Shown here: positions 54,652 through 64,000 of the stretch, piece by piece
How positions within the stretch are numbered: the stretch's first letter is position 1
How the letters are laid out: the number at the start of each line of letters is the position of its first letter
From: Rattus norvegicus
Lineage: Eukaryota > Chordata > Mammalia > Rodentia > Muridae
Assembly: GCF_036323735.1 (NCBI RefSeq)
Contig: NC_086024.1
Span: 134,035,053-134,099,052, forward strand
Reading direction: 5' to 3'
DNA length: 64,000 nucleotides
Position numbers and translations under genes: made by a program
The notes under the pieces: model-generated
Database searches by the model: none
Seen by the model: only the letters and a program-made list of their open reading frames with translations
What the model was told of the DNA's origin: nothing

Positions 54652-54735
54652 TGTGTGTGTGTGTCTGTGTGTGTCTGTGTGTGTCTGTGTGTGTCTGTGT
54701 GTGTGTCTGTGTCTCTGTCTGTCTGTCTGTCTATA
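54652..54735 (+). repeat. (TGTGTC)n and (GTCT)n microsatellite
   Basis: TG and TGTC units over about 80 bp, ending in gtctgtctgtct. Confidence 0.95.
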
Positions 54736-54895
54736 CACTTAAAAGGCATGCATTCAATGCCCTTGGAAGCCAGAAGTTACCTTATTTCTTGGAACTGGAT
54801 TACACTTCTGAGCCGCCATGTGGGTGCTGGGAATCAAACCCAGGTCTGGCAAAGCAGTGAGCAATTTTAAGCTCAGCCCTGTGGACACCCACACA

Positions 54896-55425
54896 GCATT
54901 CTTTATGGTGCATTCAGTTATATACCCATATACTCTCCTCTTCATTCCTATATCTTCTCTCACCCTCGTCCTTTTCCCCTTCAACCTCTAATTAAAACCT
55001 TTCAAAGCCTTAAATCTTTCAAATCCATGGACCCTAACATTTCTTTCAACCTCTATTTTTCTAGTCACTTTATCCACCTCTAATTTTTCTTCACAAAATC
55101 AAAATAATATTTAATCTTTATCCTTACTTGAACCACTTCCCTACCTCGCCTAATCTTATTAACTAAACTTTGAGTGTTCTCCATACTCCTTTTTATTGTT
55201 TATTCTCCAACAGGTATTGAAGTCAAAGGGCCATTGTTACTACTAATTGGCTACTACTGGCTTTGTGTAGTGGCAGCATCAAACATCTGTGGGACTCTGG
55301 CATTTAATATTTCATTAGAGGAATAATATAGAGCTTACCGGAACACAGAGCTCCTGGCCTGAGGAATTATTTTCTGATCTACACACTCAATGCTACTTCA
55401 TCCAAGTCTCATGTGAACATGGCAG
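54896..55425. other. No recognised gene
   Basis: Pyrimidine-rich AT-biased sequence, possibly an ancient L1 5' portion. No open frame. Confidence 0.35.
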
Positions 55426-55429
55426 ACAC

Positions 55430-57060
55430 TTCAGCTGAAAGAATACAGCTGATAAAAAGAAAAATAAGACAAATCCCAGTGCAGAAACACAAGAAACATG
55501 AAAAACCAAGACAACATAACTTATTAACTCTATGGAAATTATTAACAACAGAATTTATTAACTCCACTGCAATGGCATCCAGTGAGAGTTAGCTATATGT
55601 TTCAGAGCCCAGAACAATGATTTTGAGGATCTTCAAAGCCATGCCAGCTGAGTGAGATAAGAAAGGTGATAGATGATATGAAAGGGACTCAGTAGAGGTA
55701 GAAATGCTGGGGGGGAAACTGAGATGTTGAAATAAAACACACAGTAAGCAATTAAAAAAACTCTGTATGGAGTCTCAGCAATAGAATACACCAAGGATGT
55801 TTTTATTCCCAGCACTCAGGAGGCAGAGGCAGGTAGAGTTCTGGTCTCTGTAGACCAGCCTGGTCTGCAAAGTGAGTTTCAGGCCATCCACAGCTACATA
55901 GAAAGACTATGTCTCAAAATGGGGGGGGTGACTAGGGAGAGGTTAGAATAACTAGAGCTTAAAAGTGAAGGAACTAGGACAACCCAACAGGGATGCAGGA
56001 AAAATAGTGAGAAGGTAGGTCCCAGTGAGCATTCCAAGGGATATGAGACATCCTAAAAATGTATCAGTTGTAGACACAGAAGAATATAGTTGTGAAGGCA
56101 TAGAGATTATTTTTTTTAAAAAAAAGAATAATAACAGAAAGTTTCCCAGAGTTAAGGAAAGAGACTCCAATCCAGATATCCAGAAATAGGGCATTTATGA
56201 CACCAAACAGACAAGACTGAAAGAGAACCTCCTTTGTGACATTAAACCAGCAAATATTTGTAACAAAGAAATGAAAGCAGCAAGAGAGAACACTGAGTCA
56301 AACGTAAAGACAGTTCCACAATACCGGATCCTTCAAATGGAGGTTTAAAAGGTGTAAGGGCTTAGAATGATGTATTTCTCAAAGGTAACTGTCAACCCAG
56401 ACTACTATACCCAGCAAAGCTGTCTGTTAACAATTGAAGGAAAAATAAAAACTTTTCACAGATAAATAGACTAAAGGGATTTATGAGCAGTAAGTCAGCT
56501 CTACAGTAGGTACTTACAGGAACACTTCACTCTGAAGAGAGAAACAGATCCATCCAGGAGCCATAGGAAAGAATAAACCATGTTACAATAATACCAGAAG
56601 GGAGACAGAAGAAACTAACCACACAAAATCAACAAAATGTCAAGTGTCTATATACAACTTCTGAAAAAAAACTCTAAGGATTGATGGTCCAAATTCCCCT
56701 AATAAAAAACACTGGTATATTGAATAAAAAAAACCAAACAAGATCCATTTCTTTGCTGCTATCAAAAATGTACTTTATGACAAATTACAGGTGATATCTA
56801 CAGCAGAAGGATGAGAAAAGGTATCACAAGCAAATGCATCAGAAAACAATTAAGTGTCAGTGTTCTACTATCTGTCAAGACAGACTTCAAACAAAACTAG
56901 TGAGAAAAATTAAAAAAAAATGATCATTTCATATTGATTAAAAGAACAATCCTCCAAGAAGACACCGCTACTCTAAACATATATACCCCAAACACAGATT
57001 CATCCACCTGCACAAAGTAGTCAGTACTACAGGTAGACAAATTAACCCCATCATGATAGC
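55430..57060 (+). pseudogene. Ancient L1/HAL1-like ORF1 to endonuclease region, sense
   Basis: Diverged but ordered: agtctcagcaatagaataca; after a B1, cagagttaaggaaagagact; acccagactactatacccag; caatgtcaagtgtctatata-like text; ctgtcaagacagacttcaaa; and accgctactctaaacatata. This follows ORF1 C-terminus to ORF2 endonuclease. No frame survives. It continues at 58386 after an inserted block. Confidence 0.65.
55797..55922 (+). mobile_element. B1 SINE, sense
   Basis: Shows ttattcccagcactcaggag, gaggcagaggcaggtagagt, gaccagcctggtctgcaaag and gactatgtctcaaaatgggg. The left end is truncated. Confidence 0.9.
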
Positions 57061-57064
57061 AGTG

Positions 57065-58385
57065 AGAGGTTTCAGGGTCCCACCCTCACCAAGTGACAGG
57101 TGATCCTGACGGAAAAGGAACAGAGGTAACTGACTTATTCGATGTCACAGGTCAATGGTTAATAGTTCCTCCATTAGGGTAGGAGTGGGACTTGGTGCCC
57201 ACCTGCCTTCCCTGTTGTTATTCTGTGTGGCTTCCACGGGTGACATGTATAAGATCTCAACTGCTGTGAATTCAAACATGCAACTGTTGTGTGTCTGAAA
57301 ACACCGTCTTCTTGTAGTCATTCACCATCTGTGGCTCCTACAATCTTTCTGCCCCATCTTCTGCTATGACCCTTGTGGGGAAGAATGTAATATAGGTGTT
57401 TCATTTAAGGCTGAGAACGCCATAGTTTCTTATTCTCTACACCTTGACTGGTTTTTAGCCACTGTTTTAATCACGAGCTACTGCAAAAGAGAAGCATCTG
57501 TGATTAGGGCTGAGAGGTGTACTAATCTATGGGTATAACGATACGTCATTAGGAGTCAGTTTAATTCTATGCCTATTTACCAGAGTAACGGCAGTAGGTT
57601 CTCCACTATGGCCTATTACTTACCCTCCCATAGTTTCCTGGCTCTGATATCAGTACCAGATATGAGTTTCACCCTGTGGAACAGGCCTTATTGCATTGAT
57701 CTGATCAGATGTGGTTAGTTGTTCTCGTGACATTCATGTCACTGTCATACTAGTAAGAATGCCTTGTCAGGCTGGCCATTACTGTAGATTGCAGAGTTTC
57801 CAGTAGGGTAAGTTTTGTGATTACTTTTCTCCTCTAGTAGCATACATAGCACCTTCCAACACCACAAAAGTCAGCCAGCATGTAGGGATGAAATTTCAGG
57901 TGACTACTTGCTTAATTCTCCATGTTCTAGGACCTAATTATATATTGTCTTCAGGAGTAGGATCTTACTGTCTAAGTGTTGGGGGGAACCAAGAGCATCA
58001 GCAGTAGCCTATAATGTTGTAAGATCAAGAGGACCTCGTTGGCCTACAACTCTGAAAGAGATAACCCATTCCTAGCTCTAGGCTTTTTATTTCTCATCCT
58101 CTGGAATCTGCTAGGGGTTTTGTTGTCCCACTAAAGGGTAACTCTATTTAAATTATTTTTGAATTTGTGCATATAATCTCCAGCTGAGGAGGTATTGGCA
58201 TTGATAGTTGCTGGAAGGATGTTCATTGTCTTTAAGGTTGTGGCTCCTGGTGGACTGACTTCATTCCAGCGGAAGGCCACATATCCAAGAGTATATGGGT
58301 AGCACCAACTGTACTTAATGGGTTTAAAAAATAGGTCTCAAAGTTGGGTTGGATTCTTGAAAGAGAGGGTGAAAGAGAAATATGA
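57065..58385 (+). mobile_element. Middle-repetitive rodent sequence, probably Lx-type L1 3' UTR
   Basis: It interrupts the ancient L1 and has recognisable phrases (cttccacgggtgacatgtat; tcaactgctgtgaattcaaa; catctgtggctcctacaatc; gagaagcatctgtgattagg; catacatagcaccttccaac), ending with aatatgatcaaaatacctt, similar to Lx tails. No ORF. Orientation and family are inferred. Confidence 0.4.
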
Positions 58386-59000
58386 TCAAAATACCTTTCA
58401 TCCCTAAAGAACTAATGAAAGTGAGGGAAAGATTTCATTTATGTGAGTACCTTTTAGCTGTCAGACACAGCTGAAGAGGGCATCGAATCCCATTACAGAT
58501 GGTTGTGAGTCACCATGTGGTTGGTGGGATTTGAACTCAGGACCTCTGGAAGAGCAGTCAGTGCTCTTAACCGCCAAGCCATCTCTCCAGTGAGGAAAAG
58601 ATTTCAGATTGACTTTATAGACATTTGCAGAAGATTTGTTTCACAAAACATGACTGAATGTACATTCTTCTAGGGAGCTCATAAAAATTTCTCTAAACTT
58701 CATCATGTATTAGGACACAAAACAAGTCTCAGCAAATGCAGGAAAGTTGAAATAATCCCTTTCATCCCATCTGATCACAATGGGACAGAATAAAAACCAA
58801 CAGCAAGATGAACCCCAGGCTACATCCAGACTCATGGAAAGTAAGAAACGCCCTATTGAACAATAAATGTCTCGTTTCCAAAATCAAGAAGGCAATTTAA
58901 AATTTCATATGATCAAATGAAAATAAAAATACAATGTAGCAAAACCTACGTGTGCTTTTAAAGTTGTCCTAAAAAGGAAGGTTTGTATCACTTAGGGGTT
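58386..59000 (+). pseudogene. Ancient L1 ORF2 (endonuclease to RT linker), sense, continued
   Basis: Resumes with actaatgaaagtgagggaaa, is split by a B2, then shows acattcttctagggagctca, aggacacaaaacaagtctca, catcccatctgatcacaatg and ataaaaaccaacagcaagat. Fits the L1 order after 57060. Confidence 0.6.
58438..58589 (-). mobile_element. B2 SINE, antisense, with TSD
   Basis: Contains cttttagctgtcagacacag, cattacagatggttgtgagt, gtggttggtgggatttgaac and taaccgccaagccatctctc. Flanked by gtgagggaaagatttca (58421-58437) and gtgaggaaaagatttca (58590-58606), one mismatch in 17. The 3' tail is shortened. Confidence 0.95.
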
Positions 59001-59445
59001 AGTTTTGATGCTCTGGTAGGGAATCTGCATGTGAACAGTGATGGTCCTATTCCTCAACTGATCAATCAATAAAGATGCTAGCAGCCAATGGCTGGGTGGA
59101 AGATGCAGAAATTCCAGGTTACCACAGGCAGGTTAGCAGGAGGAGGAAAAGAGGATTCACTATGCTTTGGAGGGAGAGAAAGCCACCAGGCATGTGAGAT
59201 CTCAGGTGGAGTGGTCATTGGCTACTTCCCCTCCTGTGCCTGGGGTAGAAAGTGGGAGATTGGAAATGTAACTAAGTTGAGGGCAGACTTAGGGTAATGA
59301 GCAAGGGGAAGGTAACCAGGCAAAGGGGAAGGTAACCAAGCAACTAAGTTGAGGACAGAATTAGAGGTGCTGACCTGGGAATGAAGATAAGGGCATGTTA
59401 GCCACGGAAGTCTTAGAAGTGTCTGGTCATTGAGCTAAAAAGCAT
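59001..59445 (+). mobile_element. LTR-like block (same family as 41900)
   Basis: Shares caataaagatgct..agccaatggctgggtgg with 42075-42105. It contains a short internal duplication: gcaaggggaaggtaaccagg, gcaaaggggaaggtaaccaa and a repeated actaagttgagg-cag phrase at 59270-59355. Confidence 0.4.
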
Positions 59446-59461
59446 ATTAAAAATAAGCTTG

Positions 59462-59555
59462 GGGCTGGAGATTTGGCTCAGTGGCAGAGCGCTTGCCTAG
59501 GAAGCGCAAGGCCCTGGGTTCGGTCCCCAGCTCCGAAAAAAAGAACCAAAAAAAA
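59462..59555 (+). mobile_element. ID SINE, sense, with 13-bp TSD
   Basis: Full ID: gggctggagatttggctcag, tggcagagcgcttgcctagg, aagcgcaaggccctgggttc, ggtccccagctccga, with A-rich tail. The repeat aaaaataagcttg lies at 59449-59461 and 59556-59568. Pol III A and B boxes are recognisable. Confidence 0.97.
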
Positions 59556-59565
59556 AAAAATAAGC

Positions 59566-59599
59566 TTGTGTGTGTGCGTGCATGTGTGTGTGTGTGTTT
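59566..59599 (+). repeat. (TG)n microsatellite, short and imperfect
   Basis: TG units with GC interruptions (gtgtgcgtgcatgtg) just after the ID duplication. Confidence 0.9.
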
Positions 59600-61970
59600 C
59601 ATCCGTGGATCCAAGGGAACCAGGGCTGTGGCTGATACAGTGTTCTTTCCAGAGCTTATAGCAGGGTAGTAGAAACTACACACTACAGATGGCACACCAC
59701 ATGGAAGGCAAGAATCCACTATTAATTTAAGAAATTCTCAGAAGGATTATACACAAACAATGATATAGTTTAATAGTAGGGAGAACTGGTTTCTCAGTGG
59801 AGCAGAGCCAAGTCATGTGACACCAAAAGGAACACAGCTGCTTGGGAGAGCCTCAGCTTAGAGTTGCTGGGGATTCCTGCTGTACAAACAGACTGATTGG
59901 TTCCCTGAGTGCTAGGAGTGAGGCAATGAGAAGCAGACAACAGAGCTGCCTGCCTCCAGCCACCAGATAAATAAAGAATAGAGAGTCATAAGTCTGATTT
60001 AATTGTTTTTAAGGACAGACTGGAATATATAGATTTGGCCTGTGCTATGTGTAGATTTCTTCCTGCAGTTCAAAACTGATACAGAGAGCTTAAGTCAAGA
60101 GGCTGGGAACTCCTGCTGTGCAGACAGGCTGATTGGTTCCCTGAATGCTAGGAGGGAGGCAGTGAGAAATACAATAAAGCTGCCAGTCTCCAGACAGCAG
60201 AATATCAAAGGATAGAGTTTTTAAAATGTATTAAACTGTTTTTAAAGGTAGTAGGGAGTATAATAGTAATTGTTTAAATGTTCTTAAATATACAGGTATT
60301 AATCTCCACAGAAAAGAGAGATCCTGGAAATAGGCTTATTTATACAATAAGCAGAAGGGAAATTAAGTTAACATTATATAAATAATTTAGGCCTTGATCT
60401 CATGAAGGTCGGGTCAGAAGACAGGAGAAACATTGTCTTAATGGTTAATATTGTTCATATTTCTTTGAATTGTTTTGATTATCAAAATGAGTGTTGTTAT
60501 GAGTTTGGAAGTTATGTTAAAGTTCCTCTGGGAGAGAGGTCAAGCTATCTCCTTCATGAATTCCAGTTACTGGACCAAGAACATGTTATTTATGGAGAAA
60601 GGTTATGTATTTGTGTTAACACAAAATGAGAATAGGCTCTGGACCCCTTCCAGAGTCATATGGATCAGATATGACAGGGGAAGACCCCCTGAAGATCTCA
60701 AAAATTTTGAGAAAATCAAACAAGACAAGTTAATTGATCCGCTGATTTCCTTGACATGGGAACAGACCAATAACTGACTTAGACATAAAAATGTCTCTAG
60801 CCAAAACTTGAGCTAAAATGAGACAATAAATTTTATAGGTTATGAAATCCCTAAGACTCTTCATGCCCTCCTTCATATGGGATGAATGAAGATTTATTGC
60901 CTTTGGTTATCGATAAAATTAACTCATAAAAATAGACAATTGTCCTTCACCTGCTCAAACAAGAAGCAAAATTTCATCCTTAACTGATTTTTGCACCCTG
61001 CACAATCCGTACAAAAGTCTTAATGGTACTAAAATTTTGGTTGTGAGATTCATATATTGCAGAATGCACAGCTCTGACAAGATTCATCCACTGGGACACT
61101 GAATTGACCTGGTGTTCTAGACCTCCACTACCTGATGTTGTTCAAAGACTTGCTTCCAAACCAGCCTTGGGATTGCAGCTGATTTCAGATAACCTTGCTT
61201 CATCCAACCATTCAGACAGATCCAGTCAGAACTTCAGTCTAGCTCTGAACCTTCCAAATATGCAGAGATTGGATAACAGACGCTAAAGCTAGCTTTCCTA
61301 AGTCTAACCAGTTTTTTTATTATTACTTTTCTACCCCTCCCTACCCCTTTAGAGAATTTCTCATTACCCCTATTCGGCAGGAAGAAGCCACTAAAATCAT
61401 TAGCCTACTTTCCTGGGTTTGGGTGTCTGGCAATGGTTATTTTACAAATTAGAGATATGTTGTCATTTTAAGGGGTAATTTGGAAATGGTCATAATTTTG
61501 AACAGAAAGGAAATAGATGGGATGGATTACTAATTTTATTCTTGAACAAAGCATTGTGTAACCATAATCTTAATAGATAGAAGTCTTTATAATAGATACA
61601 AATTGAGGTTATAATTTCTTACACTGGTACAGAATTTATATTGATACAGATTTAAGCCTTCCACTGGTGTAAATTTCTATATTGATACAAAATTTGAGAT
61701 TAATATTTTTACTCTTAGATAGCATTGTGCCTATGGAACTCATTTAAGAATACAAGGCTTGGACCCAGTCCTTCTAATAGCTGCTTTACAAACTGTTTAC
61801 GATGATTAAGTAATTGCCAATACAAGGTAAGGGCCAGATAGCAAACTCATGGTTATGTTAGATTTTGATTTAATTATAATAAAGTGTTTCCAGTTTACTC
61901 AAAGAAAAACAGCTGAGAGTAGGTAAGGCTTAATAGTTCAGAGACACTTAACTTAGTCTTTGAAAACATC
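59600..61970 (+). mobile_element. Probable degenerate ERV (betaretrovirus-like) remnant
   Basis: No intact gene. A short open stretch near 60595-60690 resembles the C-terminal DNA-binding domain of an ERVK-type integrase. Upstream lies a diverged direct repeat (59868-59990 and 60102-60222). Downstream AT-rich sequence to 61970 has no recognisable frame. Extent and family are inferred. It is interrupted at 61971 by a young L1. Confidence 0.4.
60475..60780 (+). pseudogene. ERVK-type integrase C-terminal remnant
   Basis: A frame of 100 codons. Residues 41-61 (EKGYVFVL then LWTPSRVIWI) and RGRPPEDLKN after them resemble the end of beta-type retroviral integrases, where a G-Y-V-x-V strand precedes an L-W-x-P-x-R motif. 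The catalytic core and zinc domain are not present upstream in frame. A relic only. The match is from memory of the family pattern and is tentative. Confidence 0.4.
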
Positions 61971-61971
61971 A

Positions 61972-62726
61972 GAAATCCGGGAAGTCCCACACCCGCGGAT
62001 CCCGGCCCGCAGCAGCTCTCTGCTCCCACACCCGGTGAGAGAGAGACCCAACCGCCTGGTCAGGTGGGCACTCCTGAGGCTGCAGAGCTGAAGAGACCAC
62101 CAACACTGCTCACCCCTGCCCACATCCCTGGCCCAAGAGGAAACTGTATAAGGCCTCTGGGCTCCCGTGGGGGAGGGCCCAGGAGCGGCAGGACACCTGC
62201 CTGAGACACCGCCAGAACCTGAAAGAAACAGACCGGATAAACAGTTCTCTGCACCCAAATCCCGTGGGAGGGAGAGCTAAACCTTCAGAGAGGCAGACAA
62301 GCCTGGGAAACCAGAAGAGACTGCTCCCTGCACACATATCTCGGACACCAGAGGAAAAAGCCAAAGACCATCTGGAACCCTGGTGCACTGAAGCTCCCGG
62401 AAGGGGCGGCACAGGTCTTCCTGGTTGCTGCCGCTGCAGAGAGCCCCTGGGCAGCACCCCACGAGCGAACCTGAGCCTCGGGACCACAGGTAAGACCAAA
62501 TTTTCTGCTGCAAGAAAGCTACCTGGTGAAGTCAAGACACAGGCCCACAGGAACAGCTGAAGACCTGTAGAGAGGAAAAATTACACGCCCGAAAGCAGAA
62601 CACTCTGTCCCCATAACTGACTGAAAGAGAGGAAAACAGGTCTACAGCACTCCTGACACACAGGCTTATAGGACAGTCTAGCCACTGTCAGAAATAGCAG
62701 AACAAAGTAACACTAGAGATAATCTG
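61972..62726 (+). promoter_or_regulatory. 5' UTR/promoter of a rat-type L1, sense
   Basis: GC-rich 755-bp leader directly upstream of an intact ORF1. It begins near gggaagtcccacacccgcgg and is collinear with the mini-L1 leader (48799-48070, minus), which begins at nearly the same point, so this is close to the true 5' end. No tandem monomers are seen. A consensus 5' splice site, CAG|GTAAGA, lies at 62487-62495 and is shared (as GAG|GTAAGA) by the mini-L1. L1 5' UTRs act as internal RNA polymerase II promoters. Confidence 0.85.
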
Positions 62727-63800
62727 ATGGCGAGAGGCAAGCGCAGGAACCCAAGCAACAGAAACCAAGACTACATGCCATCATCGGAGCCCAATTCTCC
62801 CACCAAAACAAACATGGAATATCCAAACACACCAGAAAGGCAAGATCTAGTTTCAAACTCATATTTGATCATGATGCTGGAGGACTTCAAGAAAGACATG
62901 AACACACTTAGGGAAACACAGGAAAACATTAATAAACAAGTAGAAGCCTACAGAGAGGAATCACAAAAATCCCTGAAAGAATTCCAGGAAAACACAATCA
63001 AACAGTTGAAGGAATTAAAAATGGAAATAGAAGCAATCAAGAAAGAACACATGAAAACAACCCTGGATATAGAAAACCAAAAGAAGAGACAAGGAGCTGT
63101 AGATACAAGCTTCACCAACAGAATACAAGAGATGGAAGAGAGAATCTCAGGAGCAGAAGATTCCATAGAAATCATTGACTCAACTGTCAAAGATAATGTA
63201 AAGCGGAAAAAGCTACTGGTCCAAAACATACAGGAAATCCAGGACTCAATGAGAAGATCAAACCTAAGGATAATAGGTATAGAAGAGAGTGAAGACTCCC
63301 AGCTCAAAGGTCCAGTAAATATCTTCAACAAAATCATAGAAGAAAACTTCCCTAACCTAAAAAAAGAGATACCCATAGACATACAAGAAGCCTACAGAAC
63401 TCCAAATAGATTGGACCAGAAAAGAAACACCTCCCGTCACATAATTGTCAAAACACCAAACGCACAAAATAAAGAAAGAATATTAAAAGCAGTAAGGGAA
63501 AAAGGTCAAGTAACATATAAAGGGAGACCTATCAGAATCACACCAGACTTCTCGCCAGAAACTATGAAGGCCAGAAGATCCTGGACCGATGTTATACAGA
63601 CCCTAAGAGAACACAAATGCCAGCCCAGGTTACTGTATCCAGCAAAACTCTCAATTAACATTGATGGAGAAACCAAGATATTCCATGACAAAACCAAATT
63701 TACACAATATCTTTCTACAAATCCAGCACTACAAAGGATAATAAATGGTAAAGCCCAACATAATGAGGCAAGCTATACCCTAGAAGAAGCAAGAAACTAA
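62727..63800 (+). CDS. L1 ORF1 protein, intact, 357 aa
   Basis: RNA-binding, trimer-forming chaperone of the L1 ribonucleoprotein in the cytoplasm. Start MARGKRRNPSNRNQDYMPSS at 62727, stop 63798-63800. The N-terminal basic/serine-rich part (1-45) is followed by a coiled coil with heptad-like K/E/L residues (about 46-168). An RRM-like domain (about 178-258) contains NLRIIGIEE and RHIIVKTPN strands. The C-terminal domain (about 264-330) contains YKGRPIRITPDFS, EHKCQPRLLYPAKLSI and DGETKIF. Length agrees with murine ORF1p (about 357-371 aa). No stops or frameshifts. The start is the same as in the mini-L1 at 48069. ORF2 follows after 59 bp. Integrity suggests a recent insertion; activity cannot be judged from the window. 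Confidence 0.96.
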   Translation: MARGKRRNPSNRNQDYMPSSEPNSPTKTNMEYPNTPERQDLVSNSYLIMMLEDFKKDMNTLRETQENINKQVEAYREESQKSLKEFQENTIKQLKELKMEIEAIKKEHMKTTLDIENQKKRQGAVDTSFTNRIQEMEERISGAEDSIEIIDSTVKDNVKRKKLLVQNIQEIQDSMRRSNLRIIGIEESEDSQLKGPVNIFNKIIEENFPNLKKEIPIDIQEAYRTPNRLDQKRNTSRHIIVKTPNAQNKERILKAVREKGQVTYKGRPIRITPDFSPETMKARRSWTDVIQTLREHKCQPRLLYPAKLSINIDGETKIFHDKTKFTQYLSTNPALQRIINGKAQHNEASYTLEEARN

Positions 63801-63859
63801 TCGTCTTGGCAACAAAACAAAGAGAATGAAAGCACACAAACATAACCTCACATCCAAAT

Positions 63860-64000
63860 ATGAATATAACGGGAAGCAATAATCACTATTCCTTAATATC
63901 TCTCAATATCAATGGCCTCAACTCCCCAATAAAAAGACATAGATTAACAAACTGGATACGCAACGAGGACCCTGCATTCTGCTGCCTACAGGAAACACAC
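63860..64000 (+). CDS. L1 ORF2 protein, N-terminal 47 codons (runs off the window)
   Basis: Endonuclease/reverse transcriptase of L1, which nicks target DNA and primes reverse transcription on it. ATG at 63860 (MNITGSNNHYSLISLNINGL), open through ..CCLQETH at 64000. The APE-type endonuclease start is visible: N16 in SLNINGLN matches the first catalytic Asn and E45 in QETH the metal-binding Glu of the family. The 59-bp gap after ORF1 is the usual bicistronic arrangement. RT and the C-terminal domain lie beyond the edge. Confidence 0.93.
   Translation, partial: MNITGSNNHYSLISLNINGLNSPIKRHRLTNWIRNEDPAFCCLQETH

Larger units (their letters stand above)
54503..54895 (-). mobile_element. B3 SINE, antisense, split by an ID and a microsatellite
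   Basis: Left part tttttataaaatatttgttt; right part gtgtatgagtactccgtg, then gcccttggaagccagaagtt, gagccgccatgtgggtgctg and gaatcaaacccaggtctggc. An ID element is inserted at 54530-54610, and a TGTGTC microsatellite lies within. Confidence 0.8.

Noticed and set aside
54530..59555. tRNA genes at the ID elements (54530, 59462, 14178)
   Set aside because: They have tRNA-derived A and B boxes but carry A-rich tails and target-site duplications and cannot fold a full tRNA. They are SINEs.
60402..60777. Functional retroviral gene
   Set aside because: Only a short integrase-like C-terminal trace is seen. The surrounding frames are broken and no other retroviral domain is intact.

Overview
The window is mammalian nuclear DNA, and the repeat content points to a murid rodent, most likely rat (Rattus). 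It contains several ID SINEs (the tRNA-Ala/BC1-derived family that is very abundant in rat), B1, B2, B3 and B4 SINEs, ORR1/MT-type MaLR LTRs, a URR1 hAT fossil, old Lx-type L1 tails and younger rat-type L1. I recognise no host gene exon, no structural RNA gene and no CRISPR array. It reads as a gene-poor stretch built from retroelements inserted into one another. Family names come from recognising the sequences by eye, not from a database search, so subfamily names are provisional.

Layout. 1-5 kb: degenerate, probably ERV-derived sequence, a GGA microsatellite, an old L1 3' UTR ending in a long purine tract, and two LTR-like blocks. 5-9.2 kb: B1, a 48-bp minisatellite, and a MaLR element with both LTRs and its interior (6728-9146). 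9.2-11.8 kb: the least repetitive part, with no recognised gene. 11.8-22 kb: SINEs, MaLR LTRs, an ancient antisense L1 carrying an ID with a 12-bp target-site duplication (TSD), and many microsatellites. 22-31 kb: Lx-type L1 3' ends, a complex L1 insertion bounded by a 17-bp TSD (23543-26409) with an L1-ID chimeric segment inside, and a CCAA/CCCA minisatellite next to a B1. 31-44 kb: nested antisense L1s, an ORR1 LTR inside an Lx 3' UTR, and a rearranged L1 whose inverted part holds a 1.75-kb TG-rich satellite; then ERV-like LTR blocks with a GAA/TTC expansion. 44.4-52.6 kb: one near-full-length antisense L1 containing a B2, an internally deleted mini-L1 and a short L1 tail. 52.6-62 kb: old L1, LTR, URR1, B3, ID, B2 and an ERV remnant with an integrase C-terminal trace. 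62-64 kb: the 5' end of a sense L1 with its 5' UTR, an intact 357-codon ORF1 and an ORF2 that is still open at the window edge.

The only convincing protein-coding potential is the last L1 (ORF1 at 62727-63800, ORF2 from 63860). All other long reading frames are L1 ORF remnants or trivial translations of microsatellites. I found no undescribed gene system. The most unusual structures are the TG satellite inside an L1 ORF2 frame, the internally deleted L1 that still has both ends, and the L1-ID chimera.
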